From Actinotalea subterranea (lineage in GTDB: Bacteria; Actinomycetota; Actinomycetes; Actinomycetales; Cellulomonadaceae), in assembly GCF_008364845.1 (NCBI RefSeq), contig NZ_VTTP01000010.1, forward strand, positions 62,001 through 126,000: a DNA stretch of 64,000 bases. The letters are read 5' to 3'. Of this stretch, positions 19,813 through 29,135 are shown in pieces (positions within the stretch are counted from its first letter, which is position 1; every line of letters begins with the position of its first letter). The notes under the pieces are model-generated. The model had not been told where the DNA came from. It worked only from the letters and a program-made list of their open reading frames with translations, and made no database searches. A program made the translations under genes and the position numbers.

Positions 19813-21210
19813 TCAGTCGGTCGCGGCCACCACGCGCGGCCACAGGTCCTGCGCCGGCGGCGCCCAGGTGCTCGGGTCCGCGTCGGTCTGCTCACCGGTG
19901 CGGATGTCCTTGACCTGGTCCGCGACGGCGTCACCGTCCGGCCCGGCGGGCGCTCCCGGGAACCACACGAACGGGATGCCCCGGCGGTCGGCGTGCCGGA
20001 TCTGCTTGCCGAACTTCGCAGCCGCGGGCGCGACGTCGGCGGGGACTCCTCGCCGACGCAGCTGCTCGGCGACCGCGTCGCTGAGCCCGCGCGTCTCCTC
20101 GGACGTGACCGCCACGAGCACGGCGGTCGGCACGCCACGGGTCGCGCGCACGAGACCCGCGGACAGGAGCCGCGAGACGAGCCGCGAGACACCGACGGAC
20201 AGACCCACGCCCGGGTAGGTGGTCGACCCGTCGGACGCCAGGGCGTCGTACCGCCCGCCCGAGCAGATCGAGCCGAGCTGCTCGTGGCCGACGAGGACGG
20301 TCTCGTAGACCGACCCCGTGTAGTAGTCGAGGCCACGCGCGATCTTCAGGTCCGCGCGGATGACGCCCGGCGCACGCCGGCTCGCGGCGTCCATCAGGGC
20401 ACGCAGCTCCGCGAGCCCGACCTCGAGCAGCGGGTTCGACGCACCGAGCTCCTGGGCGAGCGCGGCGACGGCGTCCACCACGCCGCCGTCCTCACCCCTG
20501 ATCGCTGCGAGCCGCAGCACCGCCTGCGCCTGGGTGTCCGACGCACCCGCCTCGGCCCTCAGCAGGGCGGCGACGGCGTCCGCGCCGATCTTGTCGAGCT
20601 TGTCGACCGAGCGGAGCACCGCGTCGACGTCCTCGAGGCCGACCCCGCGGGCGAACCCCTCGACGACGCGGCGGTTGTTGACGAGGATGACGACGGGCGG
20701 GACGCCGACGTCGGCCAGCGCCGCGAAGGCCTCCGCGATGACGAGCGGGAGCTCGACCTCGAAGTGGTACGGCAGCTCGCCCTGGCCGACGACGTCGATG
20801 TCGGCCTGCACGAACTCCCGGAACCGGCCGTCCTGCGGGCGCTCGCCGCGCCACACCTTCTGGATCTGGTGCCGCTTGAACGGGAACGCGAGGTGGCCGG
20901 CGTTCTCCAGGACGTACCGGGCGAAGGGCACGGTGAGGTCGAAGTGCAGGCCGAGCGCCTTGTCCGACGAGCCGGCGGTCTCACCCGCCTGCTCTCCCTC
21001 GCCCTCCTGCAGGCGCCGCAGGACGTAGACCTCCTTGGAGGTCTCGCCCTTGCGCAGCAGCTGGTCGAGGGGCTCGACGGCCCGGGTCTCGATCCCGGCG
21101 AAGCCATGGAGCTCGAAGGTCCGACGCAGCACGTCGAGCACGTGCTGCTCGACGACGCGCTCGGTCGGGAGCCACTCGGGGAAGCCGGACAGCGGGGTGG
21201 GGCGGGCCAT
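19813..21210 (-). CDS. hisS: Histidine--tRNA ligase
   Basis: Class II synthetase, 465 residues. Motif 1 region (GFAGIETRAVEPLDQLLRK), motif 2 with FDLTVPFARYV and GRFREFVQADIDVVG, the histidine-specific RGLDYYTGSVYE motif, motif 3 (VGLSVGVSRLVSRLL) and a C-terminal anticodon-binding domain (AVLVAVTSEETRGLSDAVA) are all in order. The ATG at 21210 has GGAAGGA about nine bases upstream. It follows the metallo-beta-lactamase-fold gene by about 150 bp, a frequent actinobacterial pairing. Confidence 0.95.
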   Translation of the reverse strand: MARPTPLSGFPEWLPTERVVEQHVLDVLRRTFELHGFAGIETRAVEPLDQLLRKGETSKEVYVLRRLQEGEGEQAGETAGSSDKALGLHFDLTVPFARYVLENAGHLAFPFKRHQIQKVWRGERPQDGRFREFVQADIDVVGQGELPYHFEVELPLVIAEAFAALADVGVPPVVILVNNRRVVEGFARGVGLEDVDAVLRSVDKLDKIGADAVAALLRAEAGASDTQAQAVLRLAAIRGEDGGVVDAVAALAQELGASNPLLEVGLAELRALMDAASRRAPGVIRADLKIARGLDYYTGSVYETVLVGHEQLGSICSGGRYDALASDGSTTYPGVGLSVGVSRLVSRLLSAGLVRATRGVPTAVLVAVTSEETRGLSDAVAEQLRRRGVPADVAPAAAKFGKQIRHADRRGIPFVWFPGAPAGPDGDAVADQVKDIRTGEQTDADPSTWAPPAQDLWPRVVAATD

Positions 21211-21348
21211 GGGACAGCATCCTTCCAGGACCTGGGTGGCGGTGCGGACGACGTCCGGGCCGCGGCTCGCGGTGGGAGGCCACGGGAGGGTCGCCATCGA
21301 GGCGCCGGCGTGCGACGCCCGCCCCCGCTGCGCCCGGCGTGCGCGAGC

Positions 21349-21376
21349 TCAGCGGTGCGCGATCATCGGTGCGCGC
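21349..21376. repeat. 14-bp tandem repeat at the hydrolase stop codon
   Basis: Two copies (21349-21362 and 21363-21376) differ at two positions and share TCA-N-CGGTGCGCG. One copy contains the stop codon and last codons of the hydrolase gene, so the gene end has been duplicated into the intergenic space. Confidence 0.7.
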
Positions 21377-22070
21377 TCAGGTACGGGTTCGTCGCCAGCT
21401 CGACGGCCACGCTCGACGACGGGCCGTGACCCGGCAGCACGGCGGTCTCGGGCGGCAGCGCCGCGAGCAGCCCCAGCGTCCGGGTCATCGCCTCCCAGTC
21501 GCCCCCGGGCAGGTCCGTCCGCCCGATGCTGCCCGCGAAGAGCACGTCACCGGTGAGCGCCGTCGGCGCGGCGTCCGGTCGCTCGTCGCCGCCCGGGACG
21601 AGGTAGACCGTCGAGCCCTCGGTGTGCCCGGGGGCGTGCCACGCGTCGAGCACGAGCGGCTCGCCCTCGGCGGCGCCGAGCGTCACCCGTACCCGCGCGG
21701 CGCCGGTGTGCGTGAACGTCGACACGCGCGCGGGCCGTGCCGGTGCTCCGAGGGTCGTGCCGAGCTCCGCGAGCTGGTCACCGAGCGGCCCGAGGGTCCG
21801 GAAGGGTGCGTCGAGCCGGTAGGCGTCGGCCGCGTGGATGTGCAGCGGCACGTCGAGCAGCTCGCCGAGCCGGGCCGCGGACCACCAGTGGTCGACGTGG
21901 CCGTGCGTCGCGAGCATGCCCACCACGCGCCAGCCCTCGTCCCGGGTGACCGCCATGACCTCGTCGACGACTCCCCCGCCCGGGTCGACGACGACGCACC
22001 GACCGTCGAGGTCCACGACGAGGTGGCAGCAGGCGCCCAGGAGCGGCGCGACCAGGGTCCGGATGAGCAC
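21363..22070 (-). CDS. MBL-fold metallo-hydrolase (glyoxalase II-like)
   Basis: The protein has 235 residues. LATHGHVDHWW is the HxHxDH metal-binding motif; further metal ligands are WHAPGHTEGS, ALTGDVLFAGSIGR and LPGHGPSS, the order seen in hydroxyacylglutathione hydrolase-like enzymes. In mycothiol-using Actinobacteria such proteins act on thiol esters, but the substrate is not shown here. GTG at 22070 begins LIRTLVAPLLGACCHLVVD. A 14-bp tandem repeat (21349-21376) begins at the stop codon. The gene is divergent from the cyclophilin gene. Confidence 0.85.
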   Translation of the reverse strand: MLIRTLVAPLLGACCHLVVDLDGRCVVVDPGGGVVDEVMAVTRDEGWRVVGMLATHGHVDHWWSAARLGELLDVPLHIHAADAYRLDAPFRTLGPLGDQLAELGTTLGAPARPARVSTFTHTGAARVRVTLGAAEGEPLVLDAWHAPGHTEGSTVYLVPGGDERPDAAPTALTGDVLFAGSIGRTDLPGGDWEAMTRTLGLLAALPPETAVLPGHGPSSSVAVELATNPYLSAHR

Positions 22071-22293
22071 TGACGCACACTATCGAGCCGCACCCACGGC
22101 CAGGCCGCGCGGGCCCGACCCCGCGCGAAGACCGAGACCAGACCGTGACATCGCGCGACGGCCCGGGGCGGACCCGCCGCGCGGCGCTTGCCTAGACTGT
22201 GCGAGGCCCGGGAGCCGCGACGGCGGACCCGGGCGACCGCCGCACGCCGGCGGGAACGCCGAGGTGCGACGGCACGACGAGACAGGAGCGCAG

Positions 22294-23052
22294 GTGTCCT
22301 CGAGCAAGCGTGAGCGCGAGTACGCACGCAAGCGGCACGAGAAGTGGCTCGCCCACCAGGCTGCCGCACGCGCCCGTCGTCGTCGCCGCCAGGTGGCGGT
22401 GGGATCCGTGCTCGGCGTCGTCGCGCTCGTCGGCGCCGTCGCGCTCGTGGTGACGACGACTCGTGGCGGCGATGCTGCTCCCGAGGCCACACCGACCCCG
22501 AGCGCGGAGCCCACCACGACGCCCGACGCGCGCGAGGTGCCGGACGCGGGCCTCGCCGAGGGACGGGCGTGGACGGCCGCGGTCGCCACGACCCAGGGCC
22601 CTCTGACGTTCGAGCTGGACGGCGCCGCAGCGCCGCAGGCCGTCGCCTCCTTCGTGGCGCTCGCGCAGGAGGGCTTCTTCGACGGGACGGACTGCCACCG
22701 GCTCACGACCGAGGGCATCTACGTGCTCCAGTGCGGAGACCCGACGGGCACCGGCACGGGCGGGCCCGGCTACAGCTTCGGGCCGATCGAGAACGCCCCC
22801 GCGGACGACGTGTACCCGGCCGGTACGGTGGCCATGGCGCGCACGTCCGGGGACGCGGAGAGCATGGGGAGCCAGTTCTTCCTCGTGTACGAGGACTCAC
22901 AGATCCCCGCGGACGCCGCGGGGGGCTACACGGTGATGGGGCGCATCACCTCGGGCATGGACGTGCTCGAGGGGGTCGCCGACGCGGGTGTCGTCGAGGG
23001 GACCGAGACACCGGCCACGCAGGTCACGATCGAAGGGGTTGAGGTTCAGTGA
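22294..23052 (+). CDS. Membrane-anchored cyclophilin-type peptidyl-prolyl isomerase
   Basis: The protein has 252 residues. A basic N-terminus with a long Arg run (residues 28-33) precedes one membrane helix (about 35-55, VAVGSVLGVVALVGAVALVV), a Thr/Pro-rich linker and a cyclophilin domain: FFDGTDCHRLTTEGIYVLQCGDPTG (two parts) carries the catalytic Arg and Gln positions, and MGSQFFLVYEDS the substrate pocket. The classical cyclophilin FHR Phe is Cys here. It folds exported proteins outside the membrane. GTG at 22294 follows AGGAG at six bases. The stop overlaps the next start (GTGA). Confidence 0.88.
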   Translation: MSSSKREREYARKRHEKWLAHQAAARARRRRRQVAVGSVLGVVALVGAVALVVTTTRGGDAAPEATPTPSAEPTTTPDAREVPDAGLAEGRAWTAAVATTQGPLTFELDGAAAPQAVASFVALAQEGFFDGTDCHRLTTEGIYVLQCGDPTGTGTGGPGYSFGPIENAPADDVYPAGTVAMARTSGDAESMGSQFFLVYEDSQIPADAAGGYTVMGRITSGMDVLEGVADAGVVEGTETPATQVTIEGVEVQ

Positions 23053-24842
23053 CCGATCAGGAGAACGCAGACCACGCCGCAACGGCGGCGGACGAGACCG
23101 CGGAGGCGGTGACCACCCCGCCCGAGAGCACGACCCCCGGGACCGACGCCGACCCCAGCGACGCCGCGGCGGACACGGTCGCGGACGCGGCGGACGAGGA
23201 GCAGGCCGCCGAGGAGGCAGCCGCACCGCGCCCGGCCACGGACGAGGAGCCCACTGACGTCGCCCCGGCCGTGGAGGCGGAGGCGACCCCCGAGCCGGAG
23301 CAGGCCGCGGAGCCCGTGCAGGCCGCGGAGCCGGACGCGCCCGGGGAGGTCGTCGCCGAGCAGGCTGCCGACGCCCCCGTCGAGCCGGTGCCCGCGTCCG
23401 ACGCCGACGCCGCACCGACGACGGAACCCCAGCAGGCCGCGACGGCACCTGCGCCGGGTCCGCGCCCGGTCCCCCGTCCCCCTCTCCCCGGTGCGCGACC
23501 GGCCGCACCGACGCCCGCGGCGATCGCGCCCGTCGTCGGGGCACCGACCGCGGCCCCGGTGCCGCCGGCGCTGACACCCGCCGAGAGCGCCGAGGCGGCC
23601 CGCTGGGGCCGTGTCGACGACGACGGCACCGTGTGGGTGCGCGAGCAGACCGGTGAGCGAGCCGTGGGCCAGTACCCCGGTGCCGAGGCGCCGGACGCCC
23701 TGGCGTTCTACGTCCGCCGCTTCGCCGACCTCCACGCCAAGGTGGTTCTCTTCGAGGCGCGCCTGTCGGCGACCGACCTCGCGGTCAAGGAGATCGACTC
23801 GACCCTCCAGCACCTCACCGAGGAGCTCGCGGAGCCCGCCGCCGTGGGTGACCTGGACAGCCTGCGGGCCCGCCTCGGGACGCTCCGGGCCGTCGCGGCC
23901 GAGCGCCGGGCGGCGGCCGAGGCCGAGCGCGCGGCCGCGAAGCAAGCCGCGCTCGAGAGCCGGACCGCGATCGTCGAGGCGGCGGAGAAGATCGCCGGGA
24001 CCGACCCCGAGCGCATCCAGTGGCGCCCCGCCGGTGAGCAGCTGCGCGTCCTGCTCGACCAGTGGAAGGACGCCCAGCGGCACGGACCGCGCATCGACCG
24101 CGGCTCCGAGGACGCGCTGTGGAAGCGGTTCAGCCACGCGCGCTCGACCTTCGACCGTGAGCGCCGCCGATTCTTCTCCGAGCTCGAGAAGCACAACACC
24201 GAGGCGAAGGCCGAGAAGGCGGCCCTCGTCGCGGAGGCCGAGAAGCTCGCGGAGAGCACCGACTGGGGCGGCACGTCCGCCGCCTACCGCGACCTCATGG
24301 CGCGCTGGAAGGCCGCCGGCCGGGCCAGCCGCAAGGACGACGACGCCCTCTGGGCCCGCTTCCGCGCGGCCCAGGACCGCTTCTTCGCGGCACGTGACGC
24401 GAGCCAGAAGCAGACGGACGCCGAATTCTCCGCGAACCTCGAGGTCAAGCTCGCCCTGCTCGAGGAGGCCGAGCGGCTGGTCCCCGTGCGCGACCTCGCC
24501 GCCGCACGCGCGCGCCTCCGCGAGATCCAGGAGCGGTGGGAGCAGGCCGGCAAGGTCCCGCGCGCGGACATCCAGCGGGTCGAGGGCCGCCTCCGTGCGG
24601 TCGAGCAGACGGTGCGCGAGTCGGAGCAGGCCCAGTGGCAGCGCAGCAACCCTGAGACGCGGGCCCGTGCCGAGGGCGCCGCGGCGCAGCTCCTGGCCGC
24701 GATCGCCGGCCTGGAGTCGGACCTCGCAGCCGCGGAGGCCGCGGGCGACGCTCGCAAGATCGCCGACGCGCGGGCGGCTCTCGACGCACGTCGCGCGTGG
24801 CTCGAGCAGGTCGAGCGGGCGGCCGCCGACTCGCGCGGCTGA
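23049..24842 (+). CDS. DUF349 domain-containing protein
   Basis: The protein has 597 residues. The first 185 or so are low-complexity, rich in Ala, Glu, Pro and Asp (AEATPEPEQAAEPVQAAEP). The rest is mostly helical with at least three DUF349 repeats, seen as WxxL...W..A patterns: RVLLDQWKDAQRHGP, YRDLMARWKAAGRASRKDD and REIQERWEQAGKVPRADI. DUF349 proteins are common in Actinobacteria next to cyclophilin and rel; function is not established. The GTG start overlaps the cyclophilin stop. Confidence 0.88.
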   Translation: MTDQENADHAATAADETAEAVTTPPESTTPGTDADPSDAAADTVADAADEEQAAEEAAAPRPATDEEPTDVAPAVEAEATPEPEQAAEPVQAAEPDAPGEVVAEQAADAPVEPVPASDADAAPTTEPQQAATAPAPGPRPVPRPPLPGARPAAPTPAAIAPVVGAPTAAPVPPALTPAESAEAARWGRVDDDGTVWVREQTGERAVGQYPGAEAPDALAFYVRRFADLHAKVVLFEARLSATDLAVKEIDSTLQHLTEELAEPAAVGDLDSLRARLGTLRAVAAERRAAAEAERAAAKQAALESRTAIVEAAEKIAGTDPERIQWRPAGEQLRVLLDQWKDAQRHGPRIDRGSEDALWKRFSHARSTFDRERRRFFSELEKHNTEAKAEKAALVAEAEKLAESTDWGGTSAAYRDLMARWKAAGRASRKDDDALWARFRAAQDRFFAARDASQKQTDAEFSANLEVKLALLEEAERLVPVRDLAAARARLREIQERWEQAGKVPRADIQRVEGRLRAVEQTVRESEQAQWQRSNPETRARAEGAAAQLLAAIAGLESDLAAAEAAGDARKIADARAALDARRAWLEQVERAAADSRG

Positions 24843-24850
24843 CGACCCCG

Positions 24851-24886
24851 GAAGGGCTCGGTGGGCTCGTGCCCGCCGAGCCCTTC
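24851..24886. terminator. Bidirectional terminator between the DUF349 gene and rel
   Basis: A 16-bp stem with one G-T wobble (GAAGGGCTCGG-T-GGGC paired with its complement) and a TCGT loop starts nine bases after the DUF349 stop and serves the converging rel transcript as well. Both arms end in AAG/CTT. Confidence 0.85.
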
Positions 24887-24942
24887 GTCGTCCGTGCGGC
24901 CGAGGCCGCGGGGGGTCTGCCCGGTGACGGGGGCGGTGCGCG

Positions 24943-27363
24943 TCAGCCGTGCGTCACGGGAAGCTCGGCGGCCCGGGAACCCGTGATGCGGTAGACGTCG
25001 AACACGCCGTCGACCTTCCGGACGGCGCTGAGGACCGAGCTGAGGTGCGCCGGCTCGGCCATCTCGAAGACGAACCGGGAGATCGCGACCCGGTCCCGTG
25101 AGGTCGAGACCGTCGCGGACAGGATGTTCACGTGGTGGTCGGAGAGCACCCGGGTCACGTCCGAGAGCAGTCGGCTGCGGTCGAGCGCCTCGACCTGGAT
25201 CTGGACGAGGAAGAGCGTGCTCGCGCCCGTGTCCCACTCGACCTCGACGATGCGCTCGGGCTGGTTGCGCAGCCCGACGACGTTCTGGCAGTCGGCACGG
25301 TGCACGCTCACACCGGTGCCGCGCGTGATGAAGCCGATGATCTCGTCGCCCGGGACCGGCGTGCAGCACTTCGCGAGCTTCGCCCAGATGTCGCTGACAC
25401 CCTTGACGATGACGCCCGCGTCGCCCGACCGCGGTCGGCGTGCCTGCTGCCCGGGACGCGCGGCCTCGGCGACGTCCTCCTCGGTACCGGACTCGCCGCC
25501 CATGGACTGCACGAGGCGGTGCACGACGGAGGCGGCGGACGCCTGTCCCTCGCCGATCGCGGCGTAGAGCGCCGAGACGTCACCGAACCGCATCTCGTTG
25601 GCGAGCGTGACCAGCGCCTCGTGCGTGAGGAGTCGCTGGATCGGCAGGTTCTGCTTGCGCATCGCCTTGGCGATGGCGTCCTTGCCGTGCTCGATCGCCT
25701 CCTCGCGACGCTCCTTCGAGAACCACTGGCGGATCTTGTTCCGCGCCCGCGGGCTCTTGACGAACGTCATCCAGTCGCGGCTGGGGCCGGCCGTCTCGGA
25801 CTTGGACGTCAGGACGTCGACGACGTCGCCGTTCTCCAGGGTCGAGTCGAGCGGCACGAGGCGTCCGTTGACGCGCGCACCCATCGTGCGGTGCCCGACC
25901 TCGGTGTGCACGGCGTACGCGAAGTCGACGGGCGTCGAGCCCGCCGGCAGCGCCATGACGTCGCCCTTGGGCGTGAAGACGAAGACCTCCGCGCCGCGGA
26001 TCTCGAACCGCAGGGAGTCGAGGAACTCCGTCGGGTCGGCCGTCTCGCGCTGCCAGTCGACAAGCTGACGCAGCCACGCCATGTCACCGGCCGCGTCGAC
26101 CGGTCCCCCTTGCTTGGCGATCTCCTTGTACTTCCAGTGCGCAGCGACGCCGTACTCGGCCCGCCGGTGCATCTCGTGCGTGCGAATCTGGATCTCGACG
26201 GGCTTGCCGCCGGGCCCGATCACCGTCGTGTGCAGGGACTGGTACATGTTGAACTTGGGCATCGCGATGTAGTCCTTGAACCGGCCGGGGACCGGGTTCC
26301 ACCGCGCGTGGAGGGCGCCGAGCGCCGCGTAGCAGTCGCGGACCGAGTCGACGAGCACGCGCACGCCGACGAGGTCGTAGATGTCCGCGAAGTCACGGCC
26401 CCGCACGATCATCTTCTGGTAGATCGAGTAGTAGTGCTTGGGCCGCCCCGTGACCGTCGACTTGATCTTGACCGCGCGGAGATCAGCCGTCACCTGCTCG
26501 CGCACGACCGACAGGTACTCGTCCCGCGCCGGGGCCCGCTCCGCCACGAGGTGCACGATCTCCTCGTACACCTTGGGGTAGAGGGTCGCGAACGACAGGT
26601 CTTCGAGCTCCCACTTGATGGTGTTCATGCCCAGCCGGTGGGCGAGCGGCGCGTAGATCTCGAGCGTCTCGCGAGCCTTGCGCTCCGCGGAGGCCGCGGG
26701 GACGAAGCGCCAGGTGCGCGCGTTGTGCAGGCGGTCCGCGAGCTTGATGACGAGGACGCGGATGTCCCGCGACATCGCGACGACCATCTTGCGCACGGTC
26801 TCGGCCTGCGCGGCGTCCCCGTAGACCACCTTGTCGAGCTTCGTGACGCCGTCGACGAGCATCGCGATCTCGGGCCCGAACTCCGAGCTCAGGCTCTCGA
26901 GCGAGTACTCCGTGTCCTCGACCGTGTCGTGCAGCAGCGCCGCAGCGAGCGTCGGCGGCGTCATGCCGAGGTCCGCGAGGATCGTCGCGACCGCGACCGG
27001 GTGCGTGATGTACGGGTCGCCGCTGCGGCGCGTCTGGCCGCGGTGCGCGCGCTCCGCCGCCGCGTAGGCGCGCTCGAGGACGCTGAGGTCGGCCTTGGGG
27101 TGGTTCGCCCGGACGGCGAGCATGAGCGGCTCGAGGGCGGGCGACCCTGCCGGGGTGCGGCTGCCGAACCGGACGAGCCGGGAGCGGACGCGGCTCCCCG
27201 TGACGGGGAGCTCGGAGGTGACGGGACGGACGCCCGCCGGGTCGGTGCCGTCGCCGGGCTCGTCACCGTCGGGGTACGCCGCCCGGCCGACGACCGGCGG
27301 GACCGGATCGCTCGTGAGGCGGCGCACGCCTGCGCGGGGCGGCGGCCCAGGCTGATCGGCCAT
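24943..27363 (-). CDS. rel: Bifunctional (p)ppGpp synthetase/hydrolase Rel
   Basis: An 806-residue RSH protein controlling the stringent response. After an unconserved N-terminal 90 residues come the HD hydrolase domain ([27 protein letters not shown]), the synthetase domain ([25 protein letters not shown]), a TGS domain ([21 protein letters not shown]), a Cys/His-containing region ([12 protein letters not shown]-like, here [18 protein letters not shown]) and a C-terminal ACT domain. An intact HD motif supports the bifunctional type. ATG at 27363 has AGGGGAG seven bases upstream. Rel follows apt, secF, secD and yajC, the classic actinobacterial order. Confidence 0.95.
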   Translation of the reverse strand: MADQPGPPPRAGVRRLTSDPVPPVVGRAAYPDGDEPGDGTDPAGVRPVTSELPVTGSRVRSRLVRFGSRTPAGSPALEPLMLAVRANHPKADLSVLERAYAAAERAHRGQTRRSGDPYITHPVAVATILADLGMTPPTLAAALLHDTVEDTEYSLESLSSEFGPEIAMLVDGVTKLDKVVYGDAAQAETVRKMVVAMSRDIRVLVIKLADRLHNARTWRFVPAASAERKARETLEIYAPLAHRLGMNTIKWELEDLSFATLYPKVYEEIVHLVAERAPARDEYLSVVREQVTADLRAVKIKSTVTGRPKHYYSIYQKMIVRGRDFADIYDLVGVRVLVDSVRDCYAALGALHARWNPVPGRFKDYIAMPKFNMYQSLHTTVIGPGGKPVEIQIRTHEMHRRAEYGVAAHWKYKEIAKQGGPVDAAGDMAWLRQLVDWQRETADPTEFLDSLRFEIRGAEVFVFTPKGDVMALPAGSTPVDFAYAVHTEVGHRTMGARVNGRLVPLDSTLENGDVVDVLTSKSETAGPSRDWMTFVKSPRARNKIRQWFSKERREEAIEHGKDAIAKAMRKQNLPIQRLLTHEALVTLANEMRFGDVSALYAAIGEGQASAASVVHRLVQSMGGESGTEEDVAEAARPGQQARRPRSGDAGVIVKGVSDIWAKLAKCCTPVPGDEIIGFITRGTGVSVHRADCQNVVGLRNQPERIVEVEWDTGASTLFLVQIQVEALDRSRLLSDVTRVLSDHHVNILSATVSTSRDRVAISRFVFEMAEPAHLSSVLSAVRKVDGVFDVYRITGSRAAELPVTHG

Positions 27364-27486
27364 GTCGGGCTCCCCTCGCGCTCGGTGAGGGTACGAGTCT
27401 AGTTGCGCCGAGCCCCGCACGCGTTCACGGCCCCCACGAGCGCCGGGCAGCGGGCCCGCGCCGTCGGGCCGCGCCGGGGAGCTCGG

Positions 27487-28023
27487 TCAGTAGGTCAGCA
27501 GGACGTCGAGGTCGCGCCCGGCCAGCCTGGACCGACCGCCCAGGAACGTGAGCTCCATGAGGAAGGCGAGGCCGACGACGACGCCGCCCGCCTGCTCGAG
27601 CAGCTCGACCGTGGCCTCGGCCGTGCCACCGGTCGCCAGCACGTCGTCGACGACGAGGATCCGCGTCCCGGGGGTGATGGTGTCCGCGTGGACCTCGAGC
27701 ACGGCGCTGCCGTACTCGAGGTCGTAGGCGCCCGCGAGCGTCTCGCGCGGGAGCTTGCCCTCCTTGCGCACGGGGACGAACCCGGCGCCGAGACCGACCG
27801 CGACGGGGGCGCCGAGGATGAAGCCTCGCGCCTCCATCCCGACGACGAGGTCGACGCCCGCCGGTGCACGACGCACCATGGCCTCGACGACGGCGGCGAA
27901 GGCCGGTCCGTCCGCGAGCAGCGGCGTGATGTCCTTGAACACGACGCCGGGCTGCGGGTAGTCCGGGACGTCGTGGACGAGGGCCGCGGCGCGCGCGGCG
28001 AGGTCGTCCCGCTCGGCGGTCAT
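27487..28023 (-). CDS. apt: Adenine phosphoribosyltransferase
   Basis: This purine-salvage enzyme converts adenine and PRPP to AMP. It has 178 residues; family sequence DYPQPGVVFKDITPLLADG is followed by GMEARGFILGAPVA, RKEGKLPRET and the PRPP loop ILVVDDVLATGGTAEAT. The ATG overlaps the secF stop (ATGA), which fixes the start and implies coupling. Confidence 0.95.
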   Translation of the reverse strand: MTAERDDLAARAAALVHDVPDYPQPGVVFKDITPLLADGPAFAAVVEAMVRRAPAGVDLVVGMEARGFILGAPVAVGLGAGFVPVRKEGKLPRETLAGAYDLEYGSAVLEVHADTITPGTRILVVDDVLATGGTAEATVELLEQAGGVVVGLAFLMELTFLGGRSRLAGRDLDVLLTY

Positions 28024-29135
28024 GACTGCCGTCCCGAGGGACGGTTCGGCTTGCGGCGCTTCGGCTGCGCACGCGTGCCGAGGTGGGCACCGGGCATGAC
28101 CGCACCGACGACGACCGGGGGTGCTCCCGTAGCCGTGGCGTCGCCGCCTGCCTGGGCGGCCTGCGCACGGGCCGCGAGCACGCGCTCCGTGTGCGCCGCG
28201 ATCGCCGGCTCCCGCTGGCGCAGCGTGACCTCGAACGGCGTCGCGATGAAGATCGACGAGAACGTCCCCACGGCCATGCCGATGAACAGCGCCAGTGCGA
28301 TGTCCCGAAGCGTGCCGGCGCCGAGGAGGAACGCGCCGATGAAGAGGATCGCGCCCACGGGCAGCAGCGCGACGATCGAGGTGTTGATGGAGCGGACGAG
28401 CGTCTGGTTCACCGCGAGGTTCGCCATCTCCGCGTACGTGAAGCGCTTCTGCTCGGTCACCTTGTCGGTGTTCTCGCGCACCTTGTCGAAGACCACGACG
28501 GTGTCGTAGAGCGAGTACCCGAGGATCGTCAGGAAGCCGATCACCGTCGCCGGGCTCACCTCCCAGCCGATCCCGGCGTACAGGCCCACCGTGATGACGA
28601 GGTCGTGCGCGAGTGCCACGAGGGCCGCCGCGGCCATGCGCCACGCGCGGAAGTACAGGGTCATCACGACGCTCACGAGCAGGAGGAAGATCACCAGGCC
28701 GCGCAGGGCCTTGCCGGTGACGTCCTTGCCCCAGGTGGGTCCGACGAACGACGAGCTGACCTCGTTCTCCGGCACGTCGTAGGCGGCGGCGAGCGCCTGC
28801 ACGACCTCGCGCACCTGGGTGTCGTCGAGGTCACCCGTCTGCACGCGCATGGCGGACCCGCCGACGACGGAGACCCGCGGGATCTCCTCCGCGTCGACCG
28901 ACGCGACCGCGTCGATGGCCGGCTGCTGCGCGGTGTCCTCGACCCCGGTGACCGTGAACTCCGCACCGCCGCGGAAGTCGATGCTCGGGTTGAGCTGGCG
29001 TGTGGCGAGGAAACCCGCGGAGAGCACGAGGATCACCAGCGAGATCGCGTACCAGCGGCGGCGGTTCCCGACGATGTCGTAGGAGCGCTTGCCGGTGTAC
29101 AGGTCGTTGCCCCACTGGGACAGTCGCGAGGCCAT
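28020..29135 (-). CDS. secF: Protein translocase subunit SecF
   Basis: The protein has 371 residues. With SecD it uses the proton gradient to complete Sec translocation at the periplasmic face. The first helix (YAISLVILVLSAGFLA) is followed by the SecF signature DFRGGAEF, a periplasmic P1 domain, and five more helices including TVIGFLTILGYSLYDTVVVFD and INTSIVALLPVGAILFIG (in parts). The C-terminal about 55 residues are a basic, disordered cytoplasmic extension. ATG overlaps the secD stop (TGATG). Confidence 0.95.
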   Translation of the reverse strand: MASRLSQWGNDLYTGKRSYDIVGNRRRWYAISLVILVLSAGFLATRQLNPSIDFRGGAEFTVTGVEDTAQQPAIDAVASVDAEEIPRVSVVGGSAMRVQTGDLDDTQVREVVQALAAAYDVPENEVSSSFVGPTWGKDVTGKALRGLVIFLLLVSVVMTLYFRAWRMAAAALVALAHDLVITVGLYAGIGWEVSPATVIGFLTILGYSLYDTVVVFDKVRENTDKVTEQKRFTYAEMANLAVNQTLVRSINTSIVALLPVGAILFIGAFLLGAGTLRDIALALFIGMAVGTFSSIFIATPFEVTLRQREPAIAAHTERVLAARAQAAQAGGDATATGAPPVVVGAVMPGAHLGTRAQPKRRKPNRPSGRQS